From DATLRC01 sp035478435 (GTDB lineage: Bacteria > Patescibacteriota > Saccharimonadia > Saccharimonadales > UBA4665), in assembly GCA_035478435.1 (NCBI GenBank), contig DATIJT010000002.1:32387-96386 (forward strand): 64,000 bases of DNA, in the 5' to 3' direction. Both the position numbers and the translations under genes were made by a program. Under the pieces are notes generated by a model. That model was given only the letters and a program-made list of their open reading frames with translations, was not told where the DNA came from and made no database searches. Of this stretch, positions 15,818-24,546 are shown piece by piece. The stretch's first letter is position 1, and each line of letters begins with the position of its first letter.

Positions 15818-17776
15818 ATGACTGCACAGGAAATTCGTAAGGCCTATTTGAAGTTTTTTGAAGAACGGGGGCACAAGGTGATTCCGCGGGCGCTGCTGGT
15901 GCCGCAGAATGACCCGACGACGCTGTTTACCGGCAGCGGTATGCAGCCGTTAATTCCAAATCTGCTGGGCGAACCGCACCCGGAAGGCTCTAGGCTAACT
16001 AACAGCCAAACTTGCCTTAGAGCGCAAGATATCGAGGAAGTCGGTGATAACCGCCATACCACTTTTTTCGAAATGCTGGGTAATTGGAGCTTGGGCGACT
16101 ATTTTAAAGCCGAACAATTACCTTGGTTTTTTGAATTCTTGGTGGGCCAAGTGGGGCTTGAACCCGAGCGGCTTTATGTGAGTTGTTTTATTGGCGATGA
16201 AACCAATAGTATACCCAAAGACGTAGAGAGTGCTGAAATTTGGAAAAGATTGTTCGACGAGCAAGGAATTAAGGCCAAAGAAGTCGAAATTGGTTCCGAA
16301 GCAAATGGTTACCAAGTTGGTATGCCCGAAAGTGGTCGGATATTTTACTATGATGCTTCTAAAAACTGGTGGTGCCGAGCTGGCACTATAGGCGAAATGC
16401 CCGTAGGTGAACCCGGCGGACCGGACAGCGAAGTCTTTTACGATTTCGGCACGCCGCACGATGAAAAATACGGCAAAAATTGTCATCCCAACTGTGAGTG
16501 CGGCCGCTTCCTGGAAATCGGCAACAGCGTGTTCATGGAATATGTCAAAACCGAAGCCGGTTTTGCCAAATTACCAAAGCAAAATGTCGATTTCGGTGGC
16601 GGCCTGGAGCGCATTGCCGCTGCCGGACTGCAAGACCCGGACGTCTTTAAAATCAGCCTGCTGAAGCCGATTATTGACAAACTGGAGCAAATATCCGGCA
16701 AAGAGTACGATAGCCATACTGAAAGCATGCGCGTCATAGCTGACCATTTGCGGGCCGCTGCTTTTCTAGCCATTGATGGCGTGGTACCGAGCAATAAAGA
16801 GCAAGGTTACGTCATGCGCCGGCTGATGCGCCGCGCGATCCGTTTTGCCTTCGACTTGGGCATTGAACAAAACTTTTTGGAGCAAATTGTACCTGTCATT
16901 GTGGATCTCTACCAAGATGACTTCCCGGAGGTCACACAGAAAAGAGATCAAGTCATTGAAGTGCTGATCAGAGAGGAAAAAGCTTTCCGCCAAACGCTGC
17001 GGAAAGGCCTGAAAGAATTTGATTCCATTGCTGGAATGAAGATGTCAGGGGAGTATAACACTGGTAGCAAGCCCCCTGAACTGCGGGCTGTTATTTTCGG
17101 TACAGAACTATTTAAGCTTTACGATACTTATGGCTTCCCAGTTGAATTGTCTATAGAAGAAGCATTCAAACGGGGGATAGATTTAGAGTCAAATTGGCAG
17201 GACAAATTTGACTATGAAATGGATATGCAGCGAGAACGCTCTAGAACTGCCACCAAAGGTGAATTCAAGGGCGGCTTGGCCGACCACAGCGAGATAACTA
17301 CCAAATACCACACGGCGACCCATTTGATGTACAAAGCTCTCCGCATAGTGCTGGGTGACCATGTCATCCAGCGCGGCAGCAACATCACGGCCGAACGTTT
17401 GCGGTTTGATTTTAGCCACCCCGATAAAATGACGCCGGAGCAAATTGCTGAAGTTGAAAAAATCGTCAACGAACAGATTGATAAAGACTGGCCAGTCAGC
17501 TGGCGCGAAGAAAACACCAAAGAGGCTTTGGCCAATGGCGTCATGGGCGCCTTTGGCGACCGTTACGGCGAAACGGTCAAAATTTACACCGTAGGCGAAC
17601 CTGATGGCGAAAACTTCAGCCGCGAAATTTGCGGCGGCCCGCACGTCGAACACACCGGCCAACTGGGTGAAGGCGGCATGGATTCGACAGGCTCACCATC
17701 CAAGAAACGCTTCAAAATCACCAAAGAAGAAAGTTCCTCGGCTGGCGTGCGTAGAATTAAGGCGGTGCTAGACTAG
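15818..17776 (+). CDS. alaS: Alanyl-tRNA synthetase, short form
   Basis: This class II synthetase charges tRNA-Ala. The catalytic domain opens with the FFEERGHKVIPRALLVPQ region and contains LFTGSGMQPLIP and FEMLGNWSLGDYF. The tRNA-recognition domain follows, then the editing domain with zinc ligands HTATHLM and CGGPHVEHT. It ends at KITKEESSSAGVRRIKAVLD. At 652 residues it lacks the coiled coil and C-Ala (DHHA1) domain of the usual 870-residue enzyme. A small palindrome (TCAGGGG at 17045-17051, CCCCTGA at 17073-17079) lies in a low-similarity loop. Its last 21 codons are repeated in diverged form at 18189-18254. Confidence 0.95.
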   Translation: MTAQEIRKAYLKFFEERGHKVIPRALLVPQNDPTTLFTGSGMQPLIPNLLGEPHPEGSRLTNSQTCLRAQDIEEVGDNRHTTFFEMLGNWSLGDYFKAEQLPWFFEFLVGQVGLEPERLYVSCFIGDETNSIPKDVESAEIWKRLFDEQGIKAKEVEIGSEANGYQVGMPESGRIFYYDASKNWWCRAGTIGEMPVGEPGGPDSEVFYDFGTPHDEKYGKNCHPNCECGRFLEIGNSVFMEYVKTEAGFAKLPKQNVDFGGGLERIAAAGLQDPDVFKISLLKPIIDKLEQISGKEYDSHTESMRVIADHLRAAAFLAIDGVVPSNKEQGYVMRRLMRRAIRFAFDLGIEQNFLEQIVPVIVDLYQDDFPEVTQKRDQVIEVLIREEKAFRQTLRKGLKEFDSIAGMKMSGEYNTGSKPPELRAVIFGTELFKLYDTYGFPVELSIEEAFKRGIDLESNWQDKFDYEMDMQRERSRTATKGEFKGGLADHSEITTKYHTATHLMYKALRIVLGDHVIQRGSNITAERLRFDFSHPDKMTPEQIAEVEKIVNEQIDKDWPVSWREENTKEALANGVMGAFGDRYGETVKIYTVGEPDGENFSREICGGPHVEHTGQLGEGGMDSTGSPSKKRFKITKEESSSAGVRRIKAVLD

Positions 17777-17826
17777 GGCTCCATCTACAAGCATGACATA
17801 ATAGGTTTATTAAGGAGAAGCATTAT

Positions 17827-18168
17827 ATGGGAGAAACAACAGAGGCTTCACGCCTTGAACAGGCAATTGGGATAACAGCGGAGATTAGAGAAGCAAGAAA
17901 CAAACGGCGGAAAGCAGTTGGACTGTGGGCAGCGGGAACGGCAGTGGCATATTGCGTTATTTTTACGGGTTTGCATGCGATAGGGGTTTCGGAATCGGCC
18001 GTAGCCTATAGCGTAGGTTTCACGATACCCCTAGGACTTGTCGGGCTCATTCCCGTGGCTGATGAAATATCAACTCAAAACTCCGAAATTAAGGTTAAGA
18101 AGGAAGAATTATTCCAACTTCAGTTTAGCGGTGAAGCAAATCAAGCTGAGTTAGGCGCTGTAGCTTAA
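17827..18168 (+). CDS. Small two-helix membrane protein
   Basis: This 113-residue protein has a basic N-terminal part and two membrane helices (about 31-52 and 60-78), then a charged C-terminal helix. The family is not recognised. AGGAG lies eight bases before the ATG. It sits between alaS and a duplicated alaS tail, so it appears to be an insertion into a former alaS-cupin junction. Confidence 0.6.
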   Translation: MGETTEASRLEQAIGITAEIREARNKRRKAVGLWAAGTAVAYCVIFTGLHAIGVSESAVAYSVGFTIPLGLVGLIPVADEISTQNSEIKVKKEELFQLQFSGEANQAELGAVA

Positions 18169-18188
18169 AAGTCAGGGTCTTGGAAAGT

Positions 18189-18254
18189 TTCAAAATCACC
18201 AAGGAAGAATCCAGCTCGGCTGGGATAAGAAGAGTAAAGGCAGTACTAAAATGA
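18189..18254 (+). pseudogene. Remnant copy of the 3' end of alaS
   Basis: This stretch reads FKITKEESSSAGIRRVKAVL, then Lys and TGA, nearly identical to the AlaRS C-terminus (FKITKEESSSAGVRRIKAVL) at 17710-17776. The protein match is almost complete although many third bases differ. The TGA overlaps the ATG of the cupin gene (ATGA at 18251-18254). It has no start of its own and cannot be functional. Confidence 0.85.
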
Positions 18255-18637
18255 ATATCGAAGCTGTAAAGCAGAAGCTCACAGAAGACTACCCAGGAGT
18301 CAATATAAAAGAAACAACAATTACTGATGGTGTGGTGACTGAAATTGTTGGTGAGATTGACCGCAAGCTGGTTGGATCGGATAGAGACGTAGCTGTAGTA
18401 GTAGCCGACCGGTCGGCCGAGCATCATCACAAGATTATTACCGAAGAATACGAAATCATAAAGGGAGCCTTGCGGGTTTATAAGAACGGCCAGCCTGTAG
18501 ATCTCAAAACGGGTGAAACAGTCGTAATTGAGCCAGGCACGAAACACTGGGTAGAAGGCGATGAGACTTGGTTTTATTGCTACTCGGTACCGGACTGGTT
18601 CCCAGGGGACCTTTATTTAACTGAACCGCCGCATTAA
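18251..18637 (+). CDS. Cupin-domain protein
   Basis: This 128-residue protein carries a single cupin barrel. Metal ligands are in AEHHHKIITEEYEIIKG (first motif) and in the second motif PGTKHWVEG. Family members range from sugar isomerases to metal-binding regulators, so the substrate cannot be stated. It is soluble and of typical length. The start codon overlaps the stop of the alaS-tail remnant. No SD is visible except what is supplied by that remnant (AAGAAGAG). Confidence 0.8.
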   Translation: MNIEAVKQKLTEDYPGVNIKETTITDGVVTEIVGEIDRKLVGSDRDVAVVVADRSAEHHHKIITEEYEIIKGALRVYKNGQPVDLKTGETVVIEPGTKHWVEGDETWFYCYSVPDWFPGDLYLTEPPH

Positions 18638-18652
18638 AGCAGTCTTGCGATC

Positions 18653-19291
18653 ATGACCACCCATACTTTTGTAGCCATTTGCGGATTTCTATCATCGGTT
18701 TTGGCGCTGGCTGCCGGCATACCCTATATCAGTTCAATTTTGCGGGGCAAAACCAGGCCGCACCAGTTTAGCTGGCTAATTCTGGTGACGGTCCAAGCTA
18801 TAGGTTTGCTGTCGCAGTTCTTGAAAGGCGCCAGGGCTTCGATAGTTGTATCTTTAACCTTCCTAATCATCAGCTCGGTAGTCTTAGTACTGTCTTTGTC
18901 TAAAGGCACGAGGGACACTTCCAGGTACGACCGCGTCCTATTCGGCCTAAGTATTTTTACGATTATCGCCTGGATCCTGACCAAAAACCCGTCCGTGGCA
19001 ATTTGGCTGACGGTCATTATTGACGCCTTCGCTACCAGCATGATCCTTCTAAAAGTTAAAGCCGACCCAACATCGGAAGCTCCCTTTCCCTGGGCAATAG
19101 CCGCAATCGCCTATGTCTTCAGTTGCTTGACGCTGGTTACCATTAACCCCGGTATTTTGTATGTCCGGCCTATCTACGGCTTCCTCTCCGAAGGAGTAGT
19201 GGCCGCTTACACTTACTACGCCTTGGCCCAGGCTTCCAAAAAACGGGGCAAAAAGCTTGAACCAAAACCAGACATAAGTTTTATAGAATAA
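18653..19291 (+). CDS. PQ-loop-like membrane protein
   Basis: This 212-residue protein has about seven membrane helices. The segment GIPYISSILRGKTRPHQFSW resembles the PQ-loop/SemiSWEET motif (Pro-Tyr, Gly, Pro, then Phe-Ser-Trp), where family members move small sugars or amino acids. The C-terminal half could be a second, degenerate repeat. It begins 15 bases after the cupin gene, so co-transcription is likely. The transport role is an inference. Confidence 0.65.
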   Translation: MTTHTFVAICGFLSSVLALAAGIPYISSILRGKTRPHQFSWLILVTVQAIGLLSQFLKGARASIVVSLTFLIISSVVLVLSLSKGTRDTSRYDRVLFGLSIFTIIAWILTKNPSVAIWLTVIIDAFATSMILLKVKADPTSEAPFPWAIAAIAYVFSCLTLVTINPGILYVRPIYGFLSEGVVAAYTYYALAQASKKRGKKLEPKPDISFIE

Positions 19292-19663
19292 TTACCCAAA
19301 CTCTTGAAAAAGCTAGCGGTACGAAGTAGCTGTACTGATAGCTAGTAGCGCCAGATCGTACAATCCGGCATTATATACCCCTCCCCAAACAGAATAACCC
19401 ATTCATCCCGCGCCCAAGCGTCCAAAACCAGTCTGCTCTCCATCACCATATCTACTGATATGCTTCAGTCATTTAGACTGCTTTTGAATCAATTGGATCA
19501 TCAGGCTGAAAAGCGTTATTTTGTTTTGGGAGGGCTATAGTTAGCTTAATCTGCCTTTCAAACTAACGGACCCGAAAAATAACCCTTGCAAAGCTTTAGC
19601 TCGGAACTATTTGGTCTAATAGCATGCGACTAGCATGGTTAATCATGTATAATTAAACAGATT
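19292..19663 (+). other. Intergenic region without a gene
   Basis: No open frame, RNA gene or long palindrome was recognised in these 372 bases. The only clear signal is the TATAAT near the 3' end, before the FtsA-like gene. Confidence 0.6.
19648..19653 (+). promoter_or_regulatory. Probable -10 box of the FtsA-like gene
   Basis: A perfect TATAAT lies ten bases before the ATG at 19664, so the transcript is likely leaderless. The -35 region (TGCGAC at about 19625) is poor. Confidence 0.55.
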
Positions 19664-21007
19664 ATGCTTGATAAGCTCGATAAAATTAAAAACGCCGGCC
19701 AGGGCGTGGCTAAAAAAGCACTAGATAGCGCCAACAAAGCGGCCGCCAAAATTAAAACTAAAAACACCAAAAAACCGAGTGAACGCTATTTTGTAGCTTT
19801 AGACATTGGAACGGAATTCGTTAAAGCCCTAATTGGCCAAGTAAAGCCGGACAGCGCCATTGAGATTATCGGTGTAGGGCGGGCCCACCAAGCTTTGACC
19901 GATATGCAGGCGGGAGCCATCGCTGATATTGCCAGCGTCGTGGAAAACTGTGACCAAGCCCTGAATCAAGCCGAGGAACAGGCTGGGGTTAGTGTCCGCA
20001 CAGCTATCATCGGCATTGCCGGCGAGCTGGTTAAGGGTACGACTACGACTGTCAAAGTCTCCCGTAAACTACCGACCAAGCCGCTGGACCTGACCGAAAT
20101 GGAAAAGATTGTCCACTTGGTGCAAGAAAGGGCGGAGGCCAAGGCCAAACAGCAACTGGCTTGGGAATTAGGCGGCAAAGAAGTCGAAGTCCGCTTAGTC
20201 AACTCGGCGCTGGTGAGCATAGAAATCGACGGCTACCCCGTAACGAACCCGATAGGTTTCCAGGGCAAAGACGTAGTCGTGCAGCTGTACACCGCTTTCG
20301 CGCCCATGATCCACATCGGCGCTTTGGAAAAGACGGCTCAGGAACTTGACCTTGACCTGCTAGCTGTGGCCGCCGAACCGTTCGCTGTAGCCAGGGCGGT
20401 GATTGGCGACAAACCCGACCAGAACTTAAGCGCCATTTTGATGGACGTCGGCGGCGGCACGACCGATATCGCCGTCATAAATGATGGTGGCGTCCAGGGC
20501 ACTAAGATGTTCGGCATTGGCGGCCGGGCTTATACCCGTTCGATTGAGCGTGACCTGAATGTCACTTTTGACCAAGCCGAAAAACTCAAAATTGGCCTCA
20601 GCACCAACAAAGTGCCAACCCAGAAGCGGCCCGTGCTCGAAGCCGCCCTGGATAAAACCGTTGATGTTTGGGTCAACGGCGTGGAACTCGCGCTGGCCGA
20701 ATTTACCAAACTAGACCATCTGCCGCACCGCATGTTTTTGTGTGGCGGCGGCTCGTCGCTTGACCTACTAATGGATCGCTTAGAAGGCGCTAGTTGGTAT
20801 CGTAGCTTGCCCTTCACCCGCAAGCCGATTGTCCACCATATCCAGCCTGAGCAAGTGGTTGGTATTGTTGACAAAACTTCAGATGTGAACGACCATACAT
20901 TTATAACCGCTATGGGCCTACTGCGGGTCGGCTTGGACACCATGCAATTTAGCGGTAGCGGCGGCAATTCTATCCGCGAAAAAATAGACAGGATGCTAAA
21001 GGTATGA
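19664..21007 (+). CDS. FtsA/PilM-like actin-fold ATPase
   Basis: This 447-residue protein has an actin-type ATPase fold. Phosphate 1 is FVALDIGTEFVKALIG (about 43-58), phosphate 2 is ILMDVGGGTTDIAVI, and the adenosine motif is MFLCGGGSSLDLLM. Between them lies an FtsA SHS2-like region (RTAIIGIAGELVKGTTTT). In bacteria FtsA tethers FtsZ to the membrane and PilM does the same for type IV pili. The basic, Lys-rich first 40 residues are unusual and could bind membrane or nucleic acid. No ftsZ or pil operon is next to it. The next gene is a membrane protein, possibly a partner. Confidence 0.8.
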   Translation: MLDKLDKIKNAGQGVAKKALDSANKAAAKIKTKNTKKPSERYFVALDIGTEFVKALIGQVKPDSAIEIIGVGRAHQALTDMQAGAIADIASVVENCDQALNQAEEQAGVSVRTAIIGIAGELVKGTTTTVKVSRKLPTKPLDLTEMEKIVHLVQERAEAKAKQQLAWELGGKEVEVRLVNSALVSIEIDGYPVTNPIGFQGKDVVVQLYTAFAPMIHIGALEKTAQELDLDLLAVAAEPFAVARAVIGDKPDQNLSAILMDVGGGTTDIAVINDGGVQGTKMFGIGGRAYTRSIERDLNVTFDQAEKLKIGLSTNKVPTQKRPVLEAALDKTVDVWVNGVELALAEFTKLDHLPHRMFLCGGGSSLDLLMDRLEGASWYRSLPFTRKPIVHHIQPEQVVGIVDKTSDVNDHTFITAMGLLRVGLDTMQFSGSGGNSIREKIDRMLKV

Positions 21008-21017
21008 TTATGAAAAT

Positions 21018-21149
21018 GTCTAATATCGAATATCTAATACCTAAACAATGTCAAAAGGCTAATAATAAAACATATAAGGCAGCCCATTTGATATTAAGTT
21101 ATTTGAAATTGTTTAGAAATTCGGCATTAGACATTAGATATTTATTAGC
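21018..21149 (+). repeat. Long AT-rich imperfect inverted repeat
   Basis: The left side (ATATCTAATACCTAAACAAT followed by GTCAAA) pairs with the right side (TTTGAAATTGTTTAG then ATTAGACATTAGATATT). Repetitive TCTAAT/ATTAGA units within the arms make several pairings possible. It fills the whole gap between the FtsA-like gene and the 21167 gene, and the latter's AAGGA lies just outside it. Confidence 0.65.
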
Positions 21150-21166
21150 AGAAGGATACATGGGCT

Positions 21167-22891
21167 GTGGCAAACGATAAAGAAGTAATCTACATCGATA
21201 TCGATGACGAAATCACAGGTATCATTGACAAAGTCAAAGGTTCTAACCATCGAATCGTGGCCCTAGTGTTACCTAAACGGGCGGCCGTATTCCAGAGTAT
21301 TGTTAATATGAAGCTCTTAAAACGCAGCGCCGATGAAGCCAAAAAACACATGGTGCTGATCACCGCCGAAGTTGGGCTCTTGCCCTTAGCTGGGGCTGTC
21401 GGCTTGCATGTAGCTAAAACCCTAACTAGCAAACCGGCAATTCCGGCCGCCCCGGGTATTGACAGCGCCGAAGAAGCCGTAGACGAAGAAACTGGCCCGG
21501 CAAGTGAAGTAACAGCTAAAACCGCCGGCAACAAACCAGTTGGTGAGCTAGCTGGAGCGGCCGGAGGGGCTCTGGCAGCCGAAGAGGGCATGGAGACTTT
21601 GGAATTAGATAACGAAGAAGAATCACCGGCCGCGGAATTAGATAAGGCAAGCGCCAAGCCCAGTCCTAAAAAAGATAAAAAACTTAAAATACCCGACTTT
21701 GACCGTTTCCGGTTGATGTTAGTCCTTGGCGGGTTGTTGTTAATCGCGCTGATTTTCTTTTTCTATCTGGCGGCCGCGGTTCTACCCAAAGCTACAATAG
21801 ACATCAAAACTAACGCTAGCAACGTCAATACCAACGTGACTTTCACAGTCGATATGACAGCCAAAGCGCTAGATCATGCCCAAAAAGTGGTACCCGCCAA
21901 ACAAGTCCAAGAGCAAAAAACTTATACCCAAGTCGTGCCAGCCAGCGGTCAAAAGAATATCGGCAATAAAGCGAGTGGGGCTGTTAACATGGCTGCCAAA
22001 GAGTGCTACCCGAACTTAAGTCAGCCTAGTTCTGTTCCAGCAGGTACAGGAATCAGTACCGGAGGCCTGACTTTTATATCCCAGAGCGCTACAGTGTTCA
22101 GTAATTCTGGGGTTGTTAGCGGGTCTGGGTCTAGTACATGTATAACCTATCAGGCTACAGGCTCTACTAGCATCACCGCCCAAAGCCCTGGGACGAAGTA
22201 CAATGTTGATACCAGCAATTTTACAGTTGCCGGTCGCCCAGATGTCAGCGCCAGTGGATCAGCAAGCGGCGGTACTGACAATATCGTTAAAGTGGTTTCC
22301 CAGGCCGATATCGACAGCGCCAAGCAAAAGATTAACACGAGTGACGACACTGTCCGGCAAAGTTTGACCCAGCTGCTAGAGCACGACCATTTCTACGTTA
22401 TCGCGGCTACCTTCAGCCCCGGCACTCCGGCCGTCACTACTACCGCCAACGTCGGTGACACCGTCGATAACGTCACTGTAACCGAAGCAGTTACTTATAC
22501 CATGTATGGTGTCCAGAAAAAAGACTTGCAATCTTTGCTAGCCGATAACATCAAAGGCCAGATTGACGATAAGAAACAAGGCATTCTGGACGATGGCTTA
22601 GGCAGTGGCACGTTTAAAGTTGTGGCCCTGACAGCTAACGGCGCCCAGTTGAACCTGCAAACCACTGGCTTGGTGGGGCCGCAGCTCAGCGTTGACGCTA
22701 TCCGGCGCCAAGCGGCCGGCAAAAAAAGCGGGGCAATCCAAGCATTCCTAAAAGACGACCCCGGCGTAACCGATGTCACCGTCCATATGAGCCCGTTCTG
22801 GGTAACTTCCGCCCCCAAGAAATTGAGTAAAATTACTGTTAAAATTGCCAAACCGACTACCACTATCAAATCTCATGCCACAAACCCCTAG
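21167..22891 (+). CDS. Membrane-anchored protein with large extracytoplasmic domain
   Basis: This 574-residue protein starts with GTG, with AAGGA upstream. Residues 1-90 form a cytoplasmic alpha/beta domain (VIYIDIDDEITGIIDKVKG, HRIVALVLPKRAAVFQS). Residues 95-175 are an acidic, Ala-rich linker. One membrane helix follows (about 183-206). The remaining 365 residues are extracytoplasmic and beta-rich, with Ser, Gly and Thr-rich parts. Similar proteins are sometimes labelled baseplate J-like, but I cannot confirm that by eye. Its position between FtsA-like and cell-wall genes suggests an envelope role. Confidence 0.75.
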   Translation: MANDKEVIYIDIDDEITGIIDKVKGSNHRIVALVLPKRAAVFQSIVNMKLLKRSADEAKKHMVLITAEVGLLPLAGAVGLHVAKTLTSKPAIPAAPGIDSAEEAVDEETGPASEVTAKTAGNKPVGELAGAAGGALAAEEGMETLELDNEEESPAAELDKASAKPSPKKDKKLKIPDFDRFRLMLVLGGLLLIALIFFFYLAAAVLPKATIDIKTNASNVNTNVTFTVDMTAKALDHAQKVVPAKQVQEQKTYTQVVPASGQKNIGNKASGAVNMAAKECYPNLSQPSSVPAGTGISTGGLTFISQSATVFSNSGVVSGSGSSTCITYQATGSTSITAQSPGTKYNVDTSNFTVAGRPDVSASGSASGGTDNIVKVVSQADIDSAKQKINTSDDTVRQSLTQLLEHDHFYVIAATFSPGTPAVTTTANVGDTVDNVTVTEAVTYTMYGVQKKDLQSLLADNIKGQIDDKKQGILDDGLGSGTFKVVALTANGAQLNLQTTGLVGPQLSVDAIRRQAAGKKSGAIQAFLKDDPGVTDVTVHMSPFWVTSAPKKLSKITVKIAKPTTTIKSHATNP

Positions 22892-23309
22892 CAGTCATTA
22901 TCTGGCTTTGGATGTAGGGGCAGCGCGTGTAGGATTGGCTATCGCTTCTACTGAAGCCCGTTTGGCACGGCCGCTTACAACTTTAAAAAACGATGAGTCG
23001 ATCTTTGCTAAATTAAAAGAGCTTATTAGCGAGAGCAAGGTGAATAGACTAGTAATTGGTTTGCCGCGCGGTCTTGAAGGCCAGGAAACTGAGCAAACCT
23101 CCCAGGTCAGACAGTTTGCGTCCGAGCTTAAAACCAGCCTCGTTTTACCAATCCATTTTCAGGACGAGGCCGTTACTTCTATTCGGGCGGAAGAGGAGCT
23201 CAAGGCTCGAGGTAGGCCGTATAATAAAGAGGATGTCGACGCTTTGAGCGCGACTTATATCCTAGAGGACTTTTTACAACAAGGAGATAACAATGAGATA
23301 TTCACTTAA
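22875..23309 (+). CDS. ruvX: Putative pre-16S rRNA nuclease / Holliday junction resolvase (YqgF)
   Basis: This 144-residue protein is a YqgF/RuvX RNase H-fold nuclease that trims the 5' end of 16S rRNA. Family blocks are present: LALDVGAARVGLAIA (first Asp), LVIGLPRGLEGQE, the DEAVTS segment (usually DERLTT) and a closing DALSATYILEDFL with the last acidic residue. The ATG at 22875 gives the normal length and lies within the 3' end of the preceding gene. Its own 3' end overlaps mltG by 17 bases, and the SD of mltG (AAGGAG) lies inside it. Confidence 0.9.
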   Translation: MPQTPSSHYLALDVGAARVGLAIASTEARLARPLTTLKNDESIFAKLKELISESKVNRLVIGLPRGLEGQETEQTSQVRQFASELKTSLVLPIHFQDEAVTSIRAEEELKARGRPYNKEDVDALSATYILEDFLQQGDNNEIFT

Positions 23310-24339
23310 AGCTGCCCGTAAGTCACTGAAACGCAAGCTTAAATGGCTTACTCTTATAGCGCTAGCTTTAATCTTGTTAGCGGCTACTTCGTTACGAATC
23401 TTCTACCAGGCCAATTTAAAACCGGTTAGCAACAACCAGAAAACCTTAATAGTAACTATTCAAAAAGGTAGTTCGCTCGAAGAAATCGCTATTTTGTTGC
23501 ATTCCAAAAATCTGATTCGTAATATTTGGGTGTTCGAATATTACGTCCACAACAAGAGCCTGTCTACAAAATTACAACACGGCACTTACGCGTTGTCGCC
23601 CAGTCAAGACGTACCGACCGTAGTCCAAAAGCTCACAAAAGGCCGGGTCCAGACCAAACTGACCACTATTTTGCCTGGGCGACGATTAGACCAAGTCAGG
23701 GCTGACCTAATTAACGATGGTTTTGCAGTAGCAGCTGTCGATAATGCCCTTAAGCCAGAAAACTACAGCGATTTGCCAGTTCTGGGCTTCAAGCCTGCCA
23801 ATGTAAGTACTTTAGAGGGCTTGCTCTATCCTGATTCTTTCCAAAAAACTGCCGAAACTGACCCCGCGGTCATCATCAGCCAGTCTCTGCGAGAAATGGA
23901 CCAAAAATTTACACCTGACCTTAGGTCGGCCATGGCTAACCTTGGCCTAAGCCCTTACCAAGGCTTGATCCTAGCTTCCATAGTTGAACAAGAGGTCTCT
24001 AAACCGGCTGACCGCGCCCAAGCCGCCCAAGTTTTCCTGACCCGCTTACAAAGAGGTATGATGCTTGGCTCGGATTCCACGGCCCGCTATGGGGCGATTT
24101 TGGCTGGCAAAGCCCCGTCCGTGGCTTATGATTCAGCTTACAACACCTTAAAATACTTTGGGTTACCGCCCACGCCCATAGGCAGCATCAGCGCGGCTTC
24201 ATTGCAGGCCGTGGCCCACCCGGCGGCGACAGATTGGCTGTATTTTGTCAGCGGCGATGACGGCACTACTCATTTTAGTAAAACACTGCAAGAACACCAG
24301 GCCTTAACGGCCCAATACTGTCATAAGTTATGTAACTAA
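23293..24339 (+). CDS. mltG: Endolytic murein transglycosylase
   Basis: This 348-residue protein cuts nascent glycan strands in the cell wall and so ends strand growth. A basic N-terminus precedes one membrane helix (about 17-36). A LysM-like module follows (IVTIQKGSSLEEIA), then the catalytic YceG domain with EGLLYPDSF, LILASIVEQEV (catalytic Glu) and NTLKYFGLPPTPI. Length matches the family. AAGGAG is well placed before the ATG. It is probably co-expressed with ruvX. Confidence 0.95.
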   Translation: MRYSLKAARKSLKRKLKWLTLIALALILLAATSLRIFYQANLKPVSNNQKTLIVTIQKGSSLEEIAILLHSKNLIRNIWVFEYYVHNKSLSTKLQHGTYALSPSQDVPTVVQKLTKGRVQTKLTTILPGRRLDQVRADLINDGFAVAAVDNALKPENYSDLPVLGFKPANVSTLEGLLYPDSFQKTAETDPAVIISQSLREMDQKFTPDLRSAMANLGLSPYQGLILASIVEQEVSKPADRAQAAQVFLTRLQRGMMLGSDSTARYGAILAGKAPSVAYDSAYNTLKYFGLPPTPIGSISAASLQAVAHPAATDWLYFVSGDDGTTHFSKTLQEHQALTAQYCHKLCN

Positions 24340-24409
24340 AGCTGCTAGATCCTTTTCGCAACGGGGGTAAAAATATCTAACAAGGCTTGAAATTTGACCT
24401 AAATCTGGT

Positions 24410-24546
24410 AAACTTTAATGGTAATGTTGGTACTCGTTATAAGAGGCGAGCGTAGTATTACACCCCGCTGCTAAAGCGGGCCTTAGTTTCGTTAACATAC
24501 GGAGCCCCGAATTAGTAACCTTATCTCTCGCAGCACTTATGCGCGT
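24410..24546 (+). promoter_or_regulatory. Candidate structured leader of the LysM-CHAP gene
   Basis: A TTGAAA and TAAACT pair around 24387-24413 could be a promoter. The following stretch contains several stems, including a perfect CCGCT/AGCGG hairpin with a GCTAA loop (about 24465-24480) and a CTCG/CGAG stem with loop TTATAAGAGG (about 24433-24450). A GGAG at 24501-24504 lies after them. Such leaders often control wall hydrolases through c-di-AMP or antitermination, but I could not match any known riboswitch consensus. Confidence 0.4.

Noticed and set aside
15761..15874. Longer version of the minus-strand gene starting at 15874
   Set aside because: It would overlap the alaS start and its extra residues are cysteine and serine-rich without an SD.
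24410..24546. Known c-di-AMP (ydaO) riboswitch before the LysM-CHAP gene
   Set aside because: The gene type fits, but I could not align the leader with the ydaO consensus, so only an unnamed structured leader is reported.
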